Of a stretch of 64,000 bases of DNA, positions 36,115 through 46,009 are shown in pieces. The translations under genes were made by a program, and so were the position numbers. This DNA comes from Bacteroides caecigallinarum. GTDB taxonomy: Bacteria; Bacteroidota; Bacteroidia; Bacteroidales; Bacteroidaceae. The stretch covers positions 29,625 to 93,624 of the forward strand of contig NZ_JACJLE010000006.1 in NCBI RefSeq assembly GCF_016901995.1, in the 5' to 3' direction. The notes beneath the pieces were generated by a model, which worked only from the letters and a program-made list of their open reading frames with translations, did not search any database and had not been told where the DNA came from. How positions within the stretch are numbered: position 1 is the stretch's first letter; every line of letters starts with the position of its first letter.

Positions 36115-37371
36115 ATGATGACAATTGACAAATTCAACTTTGCTGGTAAAAAGGCAATCGTTCGCGTTGACTTCAACGTGCCTTTGAATGAAGAAGGTAA
36201 AATCACAGACGACACTCGTATCCGCGGTGCTCTTCCTACATTGAAAAAAATCCTTGCTGACGGTGGTGCTTTGATCATCATGTCACACATGGGTAAACCA
36301 AAAGGCAAAGTAAACGCTAAATATTCTTTGAGCCAGATTGTTGATGCCGTTTCTGAAGCTCTTGGTGTTAAAGTAAAATTCGCTCCAGACTGTGCAAAAG
36401 CTTCTGACGCCGCAGCAGCTCTTAAACCGGGCGAAGTTCTTATGCTCGAAAACCTTCGTTTCTATCCTGAAGAAGAAGGTAAGCCAGTAGATATCGACAA
36501 AGAAGATCCTGCTTACGAAGAGGCTAAGAAAGAAATGAAAGCTCGTCAGAAAGAATTCGCTAAGACTCTTGCTTCATACGCTGATTGCTACGTTATGGAT
36601 GCATTCGGTACTGCTCACCGTAAACATGCTTCTACAGCTGTTATCGCTGACTACTTCGATGCAGACCACAAGATGTTGGGCTACCTGATGGAAAAAGAAG
36701 TTAAAGCTGTTGACAATGTATTGAAAGATATCAAACGTCCTTTCACTGCTATCATGGGTGGTTCTAAGGTTTCTACTAAGATCGGTATCATCGAAAACTT
36801 GATGGATAAAGTTGACAACCTGATCCTTTGCGGTGGTATGGCATTTACTTTCGCTAAAGCTAAAGGTGGTAAGATCGGTAACTCATTGGTAGAAGACGAC
36901 AAACTTCAGTTGGCTCTTGACATCATCGAAAAAGCTAAAGCTAAAGGTGTAAACCTTGTATTGGGTTGCGACTGTATAGCTGCTGACGCTTTCTCAAACG
37001 ACGCTCACACTCAAGTTTGCGATGACAACAATATTCCTGACGGATGGATGGGACTTGACGCAGGTCCTAAAACTTGCGAACAGTTCAGAGCTGCTATCAA
37101 GGGTGCAAAAACTATCTTGTGGAACGGTCCTGCAGGTGTATTCGAAATGGACAACTTCGCAGGTGGTTCTAAAGTAATCGCTGAAGCTATCGCTGAAGCT
37201 ACTAAAGAAGGTGCATTCTCACTCATCGGTGGTGGTGACTCAGTAGCTTGTATCAACAAGTTCGGTATGGCTGACCAGGTATCATACATCTCTACTGGTG
37301 GTGGTGCTTTGCTTGAAGCTATCGAAGGTAAAATCCTTCCGGGTATCGCAGCTATCCGTGGTGACAAATAA
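36115..37371 (+). CDS. pgk: Phosphoglycerate kinase
   Basis: The 418-residue cytoplasmic enzyme transfers phosphate from 1,3-bisphosphoglycerate to ADP in glycolysis. It begins [20 protein letters not shown], which contains the substrate-binding region, and later has the [16 protein letters not shown] and [14 protein letters not shown] segments of the nucleotide side. [13 protein letters not shown] lies near the C terminus. ATG at 36115 is followed by another at 36118; the first is chosen because relatives begin with one residue before TI. Codon use is biased to a few preferred codons (GCT, GGT, AAA), as expected for a highly expressed gene. It is monocistronic and ends at a terminator. Confidence 0.97.
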   Translation: MMTIDKFNFAGKKAIVRVDFNVPLNEEGKITDDTRIRGALPTLKKILADGGALIIMSHMGKPKGKVNAKYSLSQIVDAVSEALGVKVKFAPDCAKASDAAAALKPGEVLMLENLRFYPEEEGKPVDIDKEDPAYEEAKKEMKARQKEFAKTLASYADCYVMDAFGTAHRKHASTAVIADYFDADHKMLGYLMEKEVKAVDNVLKDIKRPFTAIMGGSKVSTKIGIIENLMDKVDNLILCGGMAFTFAKAKGGKIGNSLVEDDKLQLALDIIEKAKAKGVNLVLGCDCIAADAFSNDAHTQVCDDNNIPDGWMGLDAGPKTCEQFRAAIKGAKTILWNGPAGVFEMDNFAGGSKVIAEAIAEATKEGAFSLIGGGDSVACINKFGMADQVSYISTGGGALLEAIEGKILPGIAAIRGDK

Positions 37372-37399
37372 TTTGAGAATTATTTCATACCATAATAAG

Positions 37400-37432
37400 A
37401 AAGGAGGCCGTTCAGGTCTCCTTTTCTTTTTG
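37400..37432 (+). terminator. Intrinsic terminator of pgk
   Basis: AAAGGAGGCC (37400-37409) pairs with GGTCTCCTTT (37415-37424), with one G-T wobble, a five-base loop and a T-rich tail. Confidence 0.85.
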
Positions 37433-37436
37433 TCAG

Positions 37437-37482
37437 AACTCCATATGAACAATTGCTAACATTCATATGGAGTTTTTATTTT
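37437..37482 (+). terminator. Second hairpin between pgk and the porin gene
   Basis: AACTCCATATGAA (37437-37449) pairs perfectly with TTCATATGGAGTT (37462-37474) and a T-rich run follows on the plus strand. It backs up the pgk terminator and stands just past the end of the convergent porin gene. Confidence 0.7.
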
Positions 37483-37497
37483 ATTGTCTGTCAATAA

Positions 37498-38739
37498 TCA
37501 GAACTGGAACATCGCAGTAAACACTATACGGTTGTTCTTTACAAGATGTGTATCAACTACCTTTCCCTTTGAGTCATTGTTTCCGTACCATGCTCCTGCC
37601 CACGAATATTCCGCACCGAATTTCCAGTTAGGAATATTATATGTAAGCTCGGCAGATGCATTTGTCAGCTGATCCAGATTTGTACCGGTACCTATCAGAC
37701 TGGTCACGTTTTCCTTTGCTCCAAGATTTTTCAGATAGCCGGCAAAAACTCCGAAACGCAACTTACTTCCATAAACCATATTTATCCACGAATGAGAAAC
37801 TCGCAAAGGAGCATATTCCTGCTCTCCAGTACGACTGTCAACAGATGTCACTCCATATCCTCCTACTGTACTTGTCATTGTAAGATTGGAGCTCAGCAAT
37901 GTCTTTGCAGCTATAGAGAATTCATCTTTCACATACTTAACATGTGCCTCGCCTGAAACTCCTGTTATACGTTCGTTCACCTTAAAGACTTTACCTTCTG
38001 TTTCCGACTGTGTACGTGGAGTCATAGAAGATACATGCACGCCGGCACCAAGAATCATACCAAGTGTTCTGTAGTCAGCCCCGAAATAGAATTCAGGCAC
38101 GCAACTGTTCTTTATGAAATTCTGGCTCTTCGCTGTCGATGTAGTTCCCGGAGCATTATTTGCCGGACCTACAGAAAGATACTGCGACTGCCATATAGCT
38201 GAAGCCGTAAGCACCATTCCTTGAGTAGTAAACCTATATCTCAACTGTGGGGCACGGCTAAAAGGCTGGAACGGAGCACCCATATTCAGATTCAGGATGT
38301 CAGGAGCCACATCACCATACAGAGGATGCCATGTCTGACCTACGAGCAAAGCTGATTTACCCCAATCAAGATTAAAATATACATGACGCATTCGGAACAA
38401 TGAAAAAGTTGTACCTGAACCACGAAAATCCACTTCCAGCTTTGCAGAAGTCTTTATCTTTCCCATCAGTTCAGGGCCTTTCACATCAATTCCAAGACGT
38501 GAATACAGTGTATAGAATCCACCGTTGGCAAAACTGTTAAGGTCCTTACCATCCGCATCAGGAGATATGTCTTTCGGATACATATAGAACAATCCGTCAA
38601 CAGTTTCCGAATTTGCTCTTGAGTTATAGAACAAATCGGTACGAACCTGACCGTAAAATTTGTAATCAAAACCTTTCTTCTGGGCTATCATCAACCCCGG
38701 CAATGCCATAAAGGCTACCGCAACTAAACTTTTCTTCAT
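37498..38739 (-). CDS. DcaP-like outer-membrane porin
   Basis: The 413-residue protein has a signal peptide (about 1-19, ending GLMIAQ) and a beta-barrel sequence that starts with FDYKFYGQVRTDLFYNSR and ends in the aromatic VFTAMFQF, as outer-membrane proteins do. Segments SRLGIDVKGPELMGKIKTSA and ALLVGQTWHPLYGD fit the DcaP-like porin group of Bacteroidetes. It should allow passive uptake of small anions or amino acids. It is the last gene of a three-gene unit with cstA and ybjQ (gaps of 12 and 20 bases), so it may supply substrate to the CstA permease. The substrate is not known. Confidence 0.8.
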   Translation of the reverse strand: MKKSLVAVAFMALPGLMIAQKKGFDYKFYGQVRTDLFYNSRANSETVDGLFYMYPKDISPDADGKDLNSFANGGFYTLYSRLGIDVKGPELMGKIKTSAKLEVDFRGSGTTFSLFRMRHVYFNLDWGKSALLVGQTWHPLYGDVAPDILNLNMGAPFQPFSRAPQLRYRFTTQGMVLTASAIWQSQYLSVGPANNAPGTTSTAKSQNFIKNSCVPEFYFGADYRTLGMILGAGVHVSSMTPRTQSETEGKVFKVNERITGVSGEAHVKYVKDEFSIAAKTLLSSNLTMTSTVGGYGVTSVDSRTGEQEYAPLRVSHSWINMVYGSKLRFGVFAGYLKNLGAKENVTSLIGTGTNLDQLTNASAELTYNIPNWKFGAEYSWAGAWYGNNDSKGKVVDTHLVKNNRIVFTAMFQF

Positions 38740-38759
38740 TTCTACCCTATAAAAAAATA

Positions 38760-39080
38760 TTATTCCAAATATACAGCAGTACCCGAAGCTGTAACCATTA
38801 GCATACTTCCGTTTCCACCTACAGTCTCAAAATCAAGATCTATTCCTATGACTGCATTGGCTCCAAGACGCATAGCCTCATCACACATTTCTTTCATCGC
38901 GCTATCCTTAGCCTGGCGCAAAACCTCTTCGTAAGACCCTGCACGTCCGCCCACGATATCACGAATACTTGCAAACAAGTCTCTGAACATATTTGCACCG
39001 ATTATAGTTTCACCAGAGACTATTCCATAATAATGCAGAATACGCTTGCCTTCCACATTATTGGTTGTTGTCATTAACAT
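38760..39080 (-). CDS. YbjQ/UPF0145-family protein
   Basis: This 106-residue protein contains the family core [20 protein letters not shown] and [21 protein letters not shown] with [16 protein letters not shown]. YbjQ-type proteins form small oligomers and are sometimes called heavy-metal-binding; their function remains unsettled. It lies between cstA and the porin gene in one unit. The start at 39080 (MLMTTTNN) could be two codons shorter. Confidence 0.87.
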   Translation of the reverse strand: MLMTTTNNVEGKRILHYYGIVSGETIIGANMFRDLFASIRDIVGGRAGSYEEVLRQAKDSAMKEMCDEAMRLGANAVIGIDLDFETVGGNGSMLMVTASGTAVYLE

Positions 39081-39092
39081 ATTATCTATATT

Positions 39093-40523
39093 TTAGTGTT
39101 TAACAGATTTTCTATACCATGCCACAAACCATATTGCAGCCACTACGACACATGCCATTCCTCCCCAGTAAGATATTACAGGCGAAAGGCTGAAACCTTC
39201 CGGCGCTATCAATATATATGTAGAACATACGCATGTCATAAACAAGGCAGGAATAAGAGTCACCCAATAGTTTTTCTTATTCTTCACAAGATATACAGTT
39301 ATTGCCCAAAGTGTAAACACCGAAAGCGTCTGGTTACACCATGCAAAGTATCGCCAGATAATCTTGAAACCTTCAGCATTGCTGAAGCTGAATACCAGAA
39401 GTCCAACAGTGAGAAGGAAGATAGGAATACATATCAGCAGACGTTTTGCGATGCTTCGCTGTTCGATACCGAGGAAGTCGGCAACGATAAGTCGAGCTGA
39501 ACGGAGTGCCGTGTCACCGCTGGTGATAGGAGCTGCAACTATACCCAAAATGGCAAGTATCCCACCAAAAGTACCAAGCCACTGATTGGATATATCTGTA
39601 GCCACCTTCGCACCCGAATAAGCAATACCTGTAGCCTGATCCACAATTCCGTTTTCATGGAAAAAATATGTAGCTGCAGCAGCCCATATCAAAGCTACTA
39701 TACCTTCTGTCACCATTGCTCCGTAGAAAATAGGGCGACAATGCTTCTCGTTGACCATACATCTTGCCATCAGAGGAGACTGTGTGGCATGGAAACCGCT
39801 GATTGCTCCACAGGCTATTGAGATAAACATCATAGGGAAGATAGGGTTCTTCTCATATTTTGTTCCGAAACCGTTCCACATTTCAGGAAGTTCAGGAGAT
39901 TTTACATAAAGCATAACAAGAATTCCAACTGCCATAAACAGCAGGGCAAACGCAAACAGCGGATATATACGTCCTATGATTTTGTCGATTGGAAGCATTG
40001 TAGCCAGGATATAATATACGAATATCACTATCATCCAGAAATACATATCCATATAATCCGGAGTCATTCCAGCAAGCAGTTCTGCCGGACCTGACACGAA
40101 CACCGCACCTACCAGAATCATGAGCAGTACTGTAAATATACATGCCACTTTCTTAGTGGTCAGTCCCAAATATCTTCCGATAATCTCAGGAAGACTCTCA
40201 CCGGAATTACGTATGGAAAGCGCTCCCGAAAAGAAATCGTGCACTGCTCCGGCAAATATAGTACCGAAAACTATCCAAAGATAAGATGCCGTACCGAACT
40301 GTGCTCCCATTATGGCTCCGAATATAGGGCCAAGACCGGCAATATTGAGAAACTGAATCATGAAAATCTTCCACGTAGGAAGAGGAATAAAATCCACCCC
40401 ATCTGCCATAGTCACGGCAGGAGTCTTGCGCGAAGCATCCGGCTGGAAAAGTCTGTCAACGTATTTTCCGTAAACCAGATAGCCTACAATAAGTAATACT
40501 AAAGCTAAACTAAACGTTATCAT
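39093..40523 (-). CDS. cstA: CstA-family peptide/pyruvate permease
   Basis: The 476-residue membrane protein has about 13-14 helices. It matches CstA at the start (YLVYGKYVDRLFQPD, LPTWKIFMIQFLNIAGLGPIFGA-type region at about 50-72) and at GAVHDFFSGALSIRNSGESLPEIIGRYLG (about 95-125). E. coli CstA is about 700 residues; this is the shorter Bacteroidetes form. CstA proteins take up peptides or pyruvate during carbon limitation. A -7 element at 40559-40566 probably starts the cstA-ybjQ-porin transcript. The gene is divergent to a GHL10 glycosidase. Confidence 0.9.
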   Translation of the reverse strand: MITFSLALVLLIVGYLVYGKYVDRLFQPDASRKTPAVTMADGVDFIPLPTWKIFMIQFLNIAGLGPIFGAIMGAQFGTASYLWIVFGTIFAGAVHDFFSGALSIRNSGESLPEIIGRYLGLTTKKVACIFTVLLMILVGAVFVSGPAELLAGMTPDYMDMYFWMIVIFVYYILATMLPIDKIIGRIYPLFAFALLFMAVGILVMLYVKSPELPEMWNGFGTKYEKNPIFPMMFISIACGAISGFHATQSPLMARCMVNEKHCRPIFYGAMVTEGIVALIWAAAATYFFHENGIVDQATGIAYSGAKVATDISNQWLGTFGGILAILGIVAAPITSGDTALRSARLIVADFLGIEQRSIAKRLLICIPIFLLTVGLLVFSFSNAEGFKIIWRYFAWCNQTLSVFTLWAITVYLVKNKKNYWVTLIPALFMTCVCSTYILIAPEGFSLSPVISYWGGMACVVVAAIWFVAWYRKSVKH

Positions 40524-40558
40524 AATATTTTTTGTTTGATTTTCCTTATTTTCAGTTA

Positions 40559-40566
40559 CAAAAGTA
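40559..40566 (-). promoter_or_regulatory. -7 element of the cstA operon promoter
   Basis: On the minus strand TACTTTTG matches TAnnTTTG, 36 bases before the cstA start codon. The -33 is not clear. Confidence 0.5.
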
Positions 40567-40640
40567 ATGTTATTTAATCAGAAATAAAACATAAAACTAC
40601 AGATTACTCTCATTATAAAGATTTTTCGGCAAAGTCTTAG

Positions 40641-40648
40641 TATCTTTG
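40641..40648 (+). promoter_or_regulatory. -7 element of the GHL10 glycosidase promoter
   Basis: TATCTTTG matches TAnnTTTG and lies 19 bases before the start codon, so the leader would be very short. No clear -33 TTTG at the right distance. Confidence 0.55.
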
Positions 40649-40667
40649 CAGCCAAAATATCAGTAAT

Positions 40668-42341
40668 ATGCAAAGAATCATAATAATACTGTCCATGCTG
40701 GCTATATTCTCAGCCAATATAAAAGCCTCATCCAAATATGAAATAAGGGCTGCATGGATTACAACCATAGGAGGACTGGACTGGCCTACAGTAAAAGCGA
40801 CATCAGCATATGGAATAAAGCGTCAGAAAGAGGAACTGTGCAAGCAGCTGGATATGCTGAAAGAAGCAAACTTCAACACTGTTTTGTTCCAGACACGACT
40901 AAGAGGTGACGTGATATATCCTTCAATCTATGAAACATTTGCAGAATCGCTGGCAGGCAAGACAGGCCGCAATCCGGGATACGACCCACTAAAATTCGCA
41001 ATTGAAGAATGCCATAAGCGCGGAATGGAAATTCACGCGTGGATGGTATGCATCCCTGCAGGAAATGACAGACAGGTAAAACTGCTCGGAAAACAATCCG
41101 TCGTAAAGAAAAAGCCAACGATGTGCATACATTTCAAGAGAGCCTGGTATCTTGACCCGGGCAATCCTGAAACAGCAAAATATCTGGCAGCAATAGCAAA
41201 GGAAATAACCATGAATTACGACATCGACGGAATTCATCTGGACTATATAAGATATCCGGAGAACGCGGAAAACTTTCCTGACGGAAAGACGTTCCGCAAA
41301 TATGGGAAAGGGAAAACTATCTCGCAATGGCGTAGGGACAACATCACATCAATAGTGAGAGAAATATATAATGACGTCAAGCTCATAAAGCCATGGGTAA
41401 AAGTAAGCAGCTCGCCTGTAGGCAAATATGACGACACACGCCGCTACAGCTCGAAAGGATGGAACGCCTACAACGCCGTATATCAGGATGCAAAACTATG
41501 GCTGAAAACAGGGATACACGATGCCATATTCCCGATGATGTATTTCCGCGACAACCATTTCTACCCTTTTGCGCTCGATTGGGAAGAGAACAAACACGGG
41601 CGATTCGTGGTACCCGGACTGGGAATATATTTCCTGAAACAAAAGGCCCACGAATGGGACATAAATGAGATAATGAGACAGATATATTTCACAAGGCGCA
41701 ACGGACTTGACGGACAGGCTTTCTTCAGAAACGAATTTCTGATGAAAAACACGTGTGGTCTGACAGACAGCCTGAAATGCCGGTTCTATACATATCCGGC
41801 TGCCGTACATCCAATGGTATGGCAGGACAGCATTGCTCCAGCTCAACCTGTAAACGGAGTAATATCATTCAGGAATGACAGTGTGATGATTAACTGGGAT
41901 AAAGCGGACTCTTCGAAAACAGAAGAAGCAAGCTATCGCATATACGCCTCAGATTTCTATCCGGTAGATATAAACGACGGTAAAAACATTATCTGCCTGA
42001 AGCATGGTTCCAACAGTTTCTGTTATAGCCTCAAGGCTGGAAAAATCAAACGCTTTTGGGCTATCACGGCTACCGACCGCTACGGCAATGAAAGTTCTCC
42101 ATTGGAAATAAACCGTCCGGCAGACGACGAAAGAATAATTTCCGTAAACAAACTGCCGGAAGCACCTGAAGGATGCATTATTGTCGTAAACGACATCACC
42201 GGAATGGAACTTTTCAGAACGAAAAGCGCTTCTGATGAATTGATAAAGAAACTCCAGAAAGGAGTATATTCTATTCAATATTTACTCCCGGACGGGAAAC
42301 AGGAGAATATAACTCTGATAATGTCAGAAAGAGATCAATGA
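40668..42341 (+). CDS. GHL10 (DUF187) family glycosidase
   Basis: The 557-residue secreted enzyme has a signal peptide (about 1-21) and a GHL10-type TIM barrel (about 25-370), recognised by EIRAAWITTIGGLDWPT, NTVLFQTRLRGDVIYPS, IDGIHLDYIRYPE and GIHDAIFPMMYFRDN. The relatives (YngK/DigH-like) cut glycan strands, and DigH acts on denuded peptidoglycan; activity for this protein is unknown. An FnIII-like domain (about 395-480) and a C-terminal beta domain (about 490-557) resembling a type A T9SS sorting domain (IIVVNDITGMELF, GVYSIQYLLPDGK) follow. It is the only gene on this transcript. Confidence 0.85.
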   Translation: MQRIIIILSMLAIFSANIKASSKYEIRAAWITTIGGLDWPTVKATSAYGIKRQKEELCKQLDMLKEANFNTVLFQTRLRGDVIYPSIYETFAESLAGKTGRNPGYDPLKFAIEECHKRGMEIHAWMVCIPAGNDRQVKLLGKQSVVKKKPTMCIHFKRAWYLDPGNPETAKYLAAIAKEITMNYDIDGIHLDYIRYPENAENFPDGKTFRKYGKGKTISQWRRDNITSIVREIYNDVKLIKPWVKVSSSPVGKYDDTRRYSSKGWNAYNAVYQDAKLWLKTGIHDAIFPMMYFRDNHFYPFALDWEENKHGRFVVPGLGIYFLKQKAHEWDINEIMRQIYFTRRNGLDGQAFFRNEFLMKNTCGLTDSLKCRFYTYPAAVHPMVWQDSIAPAQPVNGVISFRNDSVMINWDKADSSKTEEASYRIYASDFYPVDINDGKNIICLKHGSNSFCYSLKAGKIKRFWAITATDRYGNESSPLEINRPADDERIISVNKLPEAPEGCIIVVNDITGMELFRTKSASDELIKKLQKGVYSIQYLLPDGKQENITLIMSERDQ

Positions 42342-42356
42342 AAATATGCAGAGAGG

Positions 42357-43922
42357 CTACTCGCAGAGCCAATCTGCAATGGTACCTGTTTCGGATGAAA
42401 AAACAGCACCTATCTTGTATATTATTCTTTTATCGGAAGAATACTCAAGAGCATACCCTTTCTCATTTATCTGATGCAGAGCTTCACCTGCAGTACCATC
42501 AAGTTTAAATTCAAATATATAGACATAATCAGGAGTTTCAACAATACAATCCACTCTACCCTGACTTTGCAGCTTTTCAATATAAACCGTATATACGCTG
42601 ATAAGGCGCATAATAAGATAGAAAGTATATTGGAAATATCTTTCACGTTCGCGTTCGTTTTCCTTACGTCGCATTATATATGGAATGCCGGCAAGGAAAG
42701 AAGTCAGACCTGTACGGAAATCCTCAATCTTTCCGTCCTCCAGCTGAAAAGCAGCATTTCGAATCCATGAATATATGCTCTCACGAGTATTGAAATAGTT
42801 GCTGGCAACAAGAGAAAGAAAACCTTTCTTTACCTCGTTGTTCGGATAATCCAAAAGAAAGACATTGCGGCGCAGATTAAAGTCTTTTATAGTAAGATAA
42901 CCACTCTGATAAATCATCGGCAAAGGCTGTTCTACAGTAGCTTTATAATCTATAAATTCCTCAGCCGAATAATAGCGCCCCGTTATCTCGTCCATATTCT
43001 CGTCGGTGTACGAAAGCAGACGGATGAGATAGGTCGGTGTTCCGCTCTTGAACCAATAGTCAGAGATATCCAGAGTTGCAAAAGCATTAAGCAGGCTGAA
43101 TGGATTATAAACATCAGTCATGTTCTTACTGAAATGATAACCATCATAGTGGGACTTAAGCATTGAACGCATCTCATCGTATGAGCATTCGTATCTGCCA
43201 GACATTTCTTTTATCGGTTCACGAAATACTGTATCCAGCTCAGTCTGTGATATACCACAGAGAGTTTCATACTTGCCGTGCATACTTATATCAAAAGGCT
43301 GATTGAAACCACTGAATACACTGACCTGAGAAAACTTGGTAACTCCAGTAAGAAAGACAAACTGAAGATGCTCATCAGCGCTTTTGAACACCGAATAGAA
43401 ACTTTTCAACGTATTACGATGCTCTTCTTCAAGATTTTTGTCCACATCAAGAACATCAAGAATCGGCTTGTCATATTCGTCTATCAGAACTACGGCACGG
43501 CGCCCGCTCTGCTCGTGGGCAGCACGAATAAGCTCAGCAAACAAGTCGCCCAAACCAAGCTCTTTAGTTCGTTCCGGTAAAGAATATTCTTCTGCCCAAG
43601 ATAAAAGATAATACCTTATTTTCTTCTCAAGACCTCCCCTAACAGTATAGTCTGTACCATTGAAATCCAAATGAAACACCGGATATACATTCCAGTCTTT
43701 CTCCAGAAAGTCTATCTTCAAGCCTTTGAAAAGTTCTTTCCTACCAAGAAAATAGTTCTTCAATGTAGAAACCAGAAGGCTCTTTCCGAAACGGCGCGGA
43801 CGACTAAGAAAGTAGATTTTACCTTCGGTCACAAGGCTATATACCATATCGGTCTTGTCGATATACACATAACCGTCTTCTATCAACTGGTCAAAACTCT
43901 GGATTCCTATCGGGTATTTCAT
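42357..43922 (-). CDS. AAA-ATPase-like protein with C-terminal PD-(D/E)xK nuclease domain
   Basis: The 521-residue protein belongs to a large Bacteroidetes family. It starts with the AAA-ATPase-like domain (PF09820-type): Walker A RPRRFGKS (41-48) and a Walker B-like VVLIDEYDKPI. The C-terminal DUF1703-type nuclease domain has GRVDCIVETPDYVYIFEFKL, where the acidic residue and EFK triad form the PD-(D/E)xK core. Such proteins occur in many copies in gut Bacteroidetes and their role is unsettled; defence or mobile-element control has been suggested. It is a lone gene next to a 0.9 kb gap. Confidence 0.85.
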   Translation of the reverse strand: MKYPIGIQSFDQLIEDGYVYIDKTDMVYSLVTEGKIYFLSRPRRFGKSLLVSTLKNYFLGRKELFKGLKIDFLEKDWNVYPVFHLDFNGTDYTVRGGLEKKIRYYLLSWAEEYSLPERTKELGLGDLFAELIRAAHEQSGRRAVVLIDEYDKPILDVLDVDKNLEEEHRNTLKSFYSVFKSADEHLQFVFLTGVTKFSQVSVFSGFNQPFDISMHGKYETLCGISQTELDTVFREPIKEMSGRYECSYDEMRSMLKSHYDGYHFSKNMTDVYNPFSLLNAFATLDISDYWFKSGTPTYLIRLLSYTDENMDEITGRYYSAEEFIDYKATVEQPLPMIYQSGYLTIKDFNLRRNVFLLDYPNNEVKKGFLSLVASNYFNTRESIYSWIRNAAFQLEDGKIEDFRTGLTSFLAGIPYIMRRKENERERERYFQYTFYLIMRLISVYTVYIEKLQSQGRVDCIVETPDYVYIFEFKLDGTAGEALHQINEKGYALEYSSDKRIIYKIGAVFSSETGTIADWLCE

Positions 43923-44063
43923 AAACAGACTTTATTTGATTCTTAATATTATGTTGTAAAGATAACACAATATTAAATTATAATCAACAGCTTTGGGCTG
44001 ATTTCTATAAATCAACACTAAAAAAATTTCCGCTAAGAACTAATAAAAACATCCTATGACATG

Positions 44064-44105
44064 ATTGCAAAATATTGACAGAAATATATTTTTGTCAAAT
44101 TGACA
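44064..44105 (+). promoter_or_regulatory. Possible regulated promoter with TGTCAA(A)TTGACA palindrome
   Basis: ATTG (44064-44067), a 19-base spacer and TATTTTTG (44087-44094) resemble a promoter. The perfect palindrome TGTCAAATTGACA (44093-44105) overlaps its -7, and another TTGACA half-site lies at 44075-44080. No gene follows for over 700 bases. Confidence 0.35.
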
Positions 44106-44742
44106 TTCTGTTATTTGCGATTTCCAAGAATAGAATAATCAATACCAATATAAATCAAGACAGGGAAAAATCAATTCCCAGAAAGCTTTACCAAATCATT
44201 CTATCACAAATAAAAGCCAAATCCCTTCAAAATATCACACAAACCACCTATACGCCTACACCAATACAACAAGAAAGGAATTATTACATCATTCTATCAA
44301 AACGAGAATAAATCTAAAAATCTTCTTTTTAGAATAAAACAAGGCAACTTTTACAAAAAATATTGACAACCCGTCACTTTATGAAGAAGAAAAAGAAGTT
44401 TTTCCTGAAAAGACAAGGAGTTTTTGAGACAATAACAAGACATTTTACATAAAACGCCGAGGTGTTTAAATTAACATTCTTAACTATTCATAATATTATA
44501 CATACATTATTATCAATCATAAAGGAAAGAACCATTAACATTACAGATTTTTCCGAATAAAATATTAAAGGTCATAAATGACAGAACAGGACTTTATAAT
44601 TACATTATGCAACCAAATACCATTAAAACGATTTCATTTTGTCAGAACAGATAAAACAATATCTCTACCTTTTTACGTGCTATACACTTGAAAAGGAGTT
44701 CTAAAAACTAATACTTCGAGCCATTATTTACCACCTGCCAAC

Positions 44743-44773
44743 TTTGATATATATCAGATTTTGAGTATTTTTG
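44743..44773 (+). promoter_or_regulatory. Promoter of the purM gene cluster
   Basis: TTTG (44743-44746), a 19-base spacer and TATTTTTG (44766-44773) give a full match to the Bacteroidetes consensus. The leader to the purM ATG is about 40 bases. Confidence 0.8.
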
Positions 44774-44821
44774 CACATCGAATCGATTTAGAAAATTATA
44801 ATTTATAATATATCATCACTC

Positions 44822-45994
44822 ATGAGTAATCAAAGATACATGCAGCGCGGCGTATCGGCATCTAAGGAAGATGTACATAACGCTATCAAAAACATTGACA
44901 AAGGTATTTTCCCTAAGGCTTTCTGTAAAATTATTCCTGATATTCTTGGCGGAGACCCTGAATACTGCAACATCATGCACGCAGACGGTGCGGGAACCAA
45001 ATCATCACTGGCATATCTGTACTGGAAAGAGACAGGCGACCTGTCTGTATGGAAAGGTATCGCACAGGATGCCCTTATCATGAACATCGACGACTTGCTC
45101 TGCGTAGGAGCAGTTGACAACATACTTGTTTCTTCTACTATCGGACGTAACAAACTGCTCGTTCCGGGAGAAGTTATCTCGGCTATCATCAACGGTACTG
45201 ACGAACTGCTTGCCGAACTCCGCGAAATGGGTGTAGGTGTTTACGCAACAGGTGGCGAGACTGCAGATGTGGGCGACCTGGTTCGTACTATCATCGTTGA
45301 CAGTACAGTGACTTGCCGTATGAAACGTTCTGACGTGATTGACAATGCAAACATCCGTCCGGGCGACGTTATCGTAGGTCTTGCTTCTTACGGACAGGCT
45401 ACTTACGAAAAGGAATACAACGGCGGTATGGGCAGCAACGGTCTGACAAGCGCGCGTCACGACGTATTCTCAAAATATCTTGCAGAGAAATATCCTGAAA
45501 GCTACGACAAGGCTGTACCTGAAGACCTAGTTTACAGCGGTAATCTGAAACTGACTGACTCTGTGGAAGGTTCTCCACTTGACGCTGGTAAGCTGGTTCT
45601 CTCTCCTACCCGTACATATGCTCCTGTAGTAAAGAAACTGCTTGATGCTCTCCGTCCTGAAATCCACGGTATGGTTCACTGCTCGGGTGGTGCACAGACT
45701 AAAGTTCTGCACTTCGTAGGCGACAACTGCCGCGTGGTTAAGGATAATCTCTTCCCTGTTCCTCCATTGTTCCGTACTATCAAGGAACAGAGCGGTACTG
45801 ACTGGGACGAAATGTACAAAGTATTCAACATGGGACACCGTCTTGAAGTATATCTTTCTACTGAACACGCTGAACAGGTTATCGAAATCAGCAAATCGTT
45901 CAACATCGACGCACAGATTGTTGGTCGCATAGAAGAAAGCAACGGCACTAAGGAATTGATTATCAAGAGTGAGTTCGGAGAGTTCAGATACTAA
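44822..45994 (+). CDS. purM: Phosphoribosylformylglycinamidine cyclo-ligase (AIR synthase)
   Basis: The 390-residue enzyme makes 5-aminoimidazole ribotide from FGAM with ATP in purine synthesis. It starts MSNQRYMQRGVSASKEDV and has the conserved HADGAGTKSSLAYLYW, NIDDLLCVGA, YATGGETADVGD and GMGSNGLTSARHDVF segments. It is somewhat longer than the E. coli enzyme (345), as in other Bacteroidetes members. It is preceded by a full promoter and followed by two small membrane protein genes and prfA with short gaps. The order purM-prfA-pyrF is common in Bacteroidetes, so the small genes look like an insertion into it. Confidence 0.95.
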   Translation: MSNQRYMQRGVSASKEDVHNAIKNIDKGIFPKAFCKIIPDILGGDPEYCNIMHADGAGTKSSLAYLYWKETGDLSVWKGIAQDALIMNIDDLLCVGAVDNILVSSTIGRNKLLVPGEVISAIINGTDELLAELREMGVGVYATGGETADVGDLVRTIIVDSTVTCRMKRSDVIDNANIRPGDVIVGLASYGQATYEKEYNGGMGSNGLTSARHDVFSKYLAEKYPESYDKAVPEDLVYSGNLKLTDSVEGSPLDAGKLVLSPTRTYAPVVKKLLDALRPEIHGMVHCSGGAQTKVLHFVGDNCRVVKDNLFPVPPLFRTIKEQSGTDWDEMYKVFNMGHRLEVYLSTEHAEQVIEISKSFNIDAQIVGRIEESNGTKELIIKSEFGEFRY

Positions 45995-46009
45995 CATAAT
46001 AAAGCCACA

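Larger units (their letters stand above)
43923..44821. other. 899-base intergenic region upstream of purM
   Basis: No convincing gene lies here. A TTG-initiated frame at 44075-44311 has no recognisable content. Seen instead: a possible minus-strand promoter for the ATPase gene (TATCTTTA on the minus strand, 43956-43963), a palindromic site with a promoter-like -7 (44064-44105), a repeat of AAATATTGACA near 44072 and 44358, and the purM promoter (44743-44773). The composition is very AT-rich. An unannotated RNA is possible but unproven. Confidence 0.5.

Noticed and set aside
44075..44311. 78-codon frame in the gap upstream of purM
   Set aside because: It starts with TTG inside a palindromic site, is rich in Ile/Gln/Asn as expected for AT-rich noncoding DNA, has no recognisable domain and no upstream spacing that suggests a gene.
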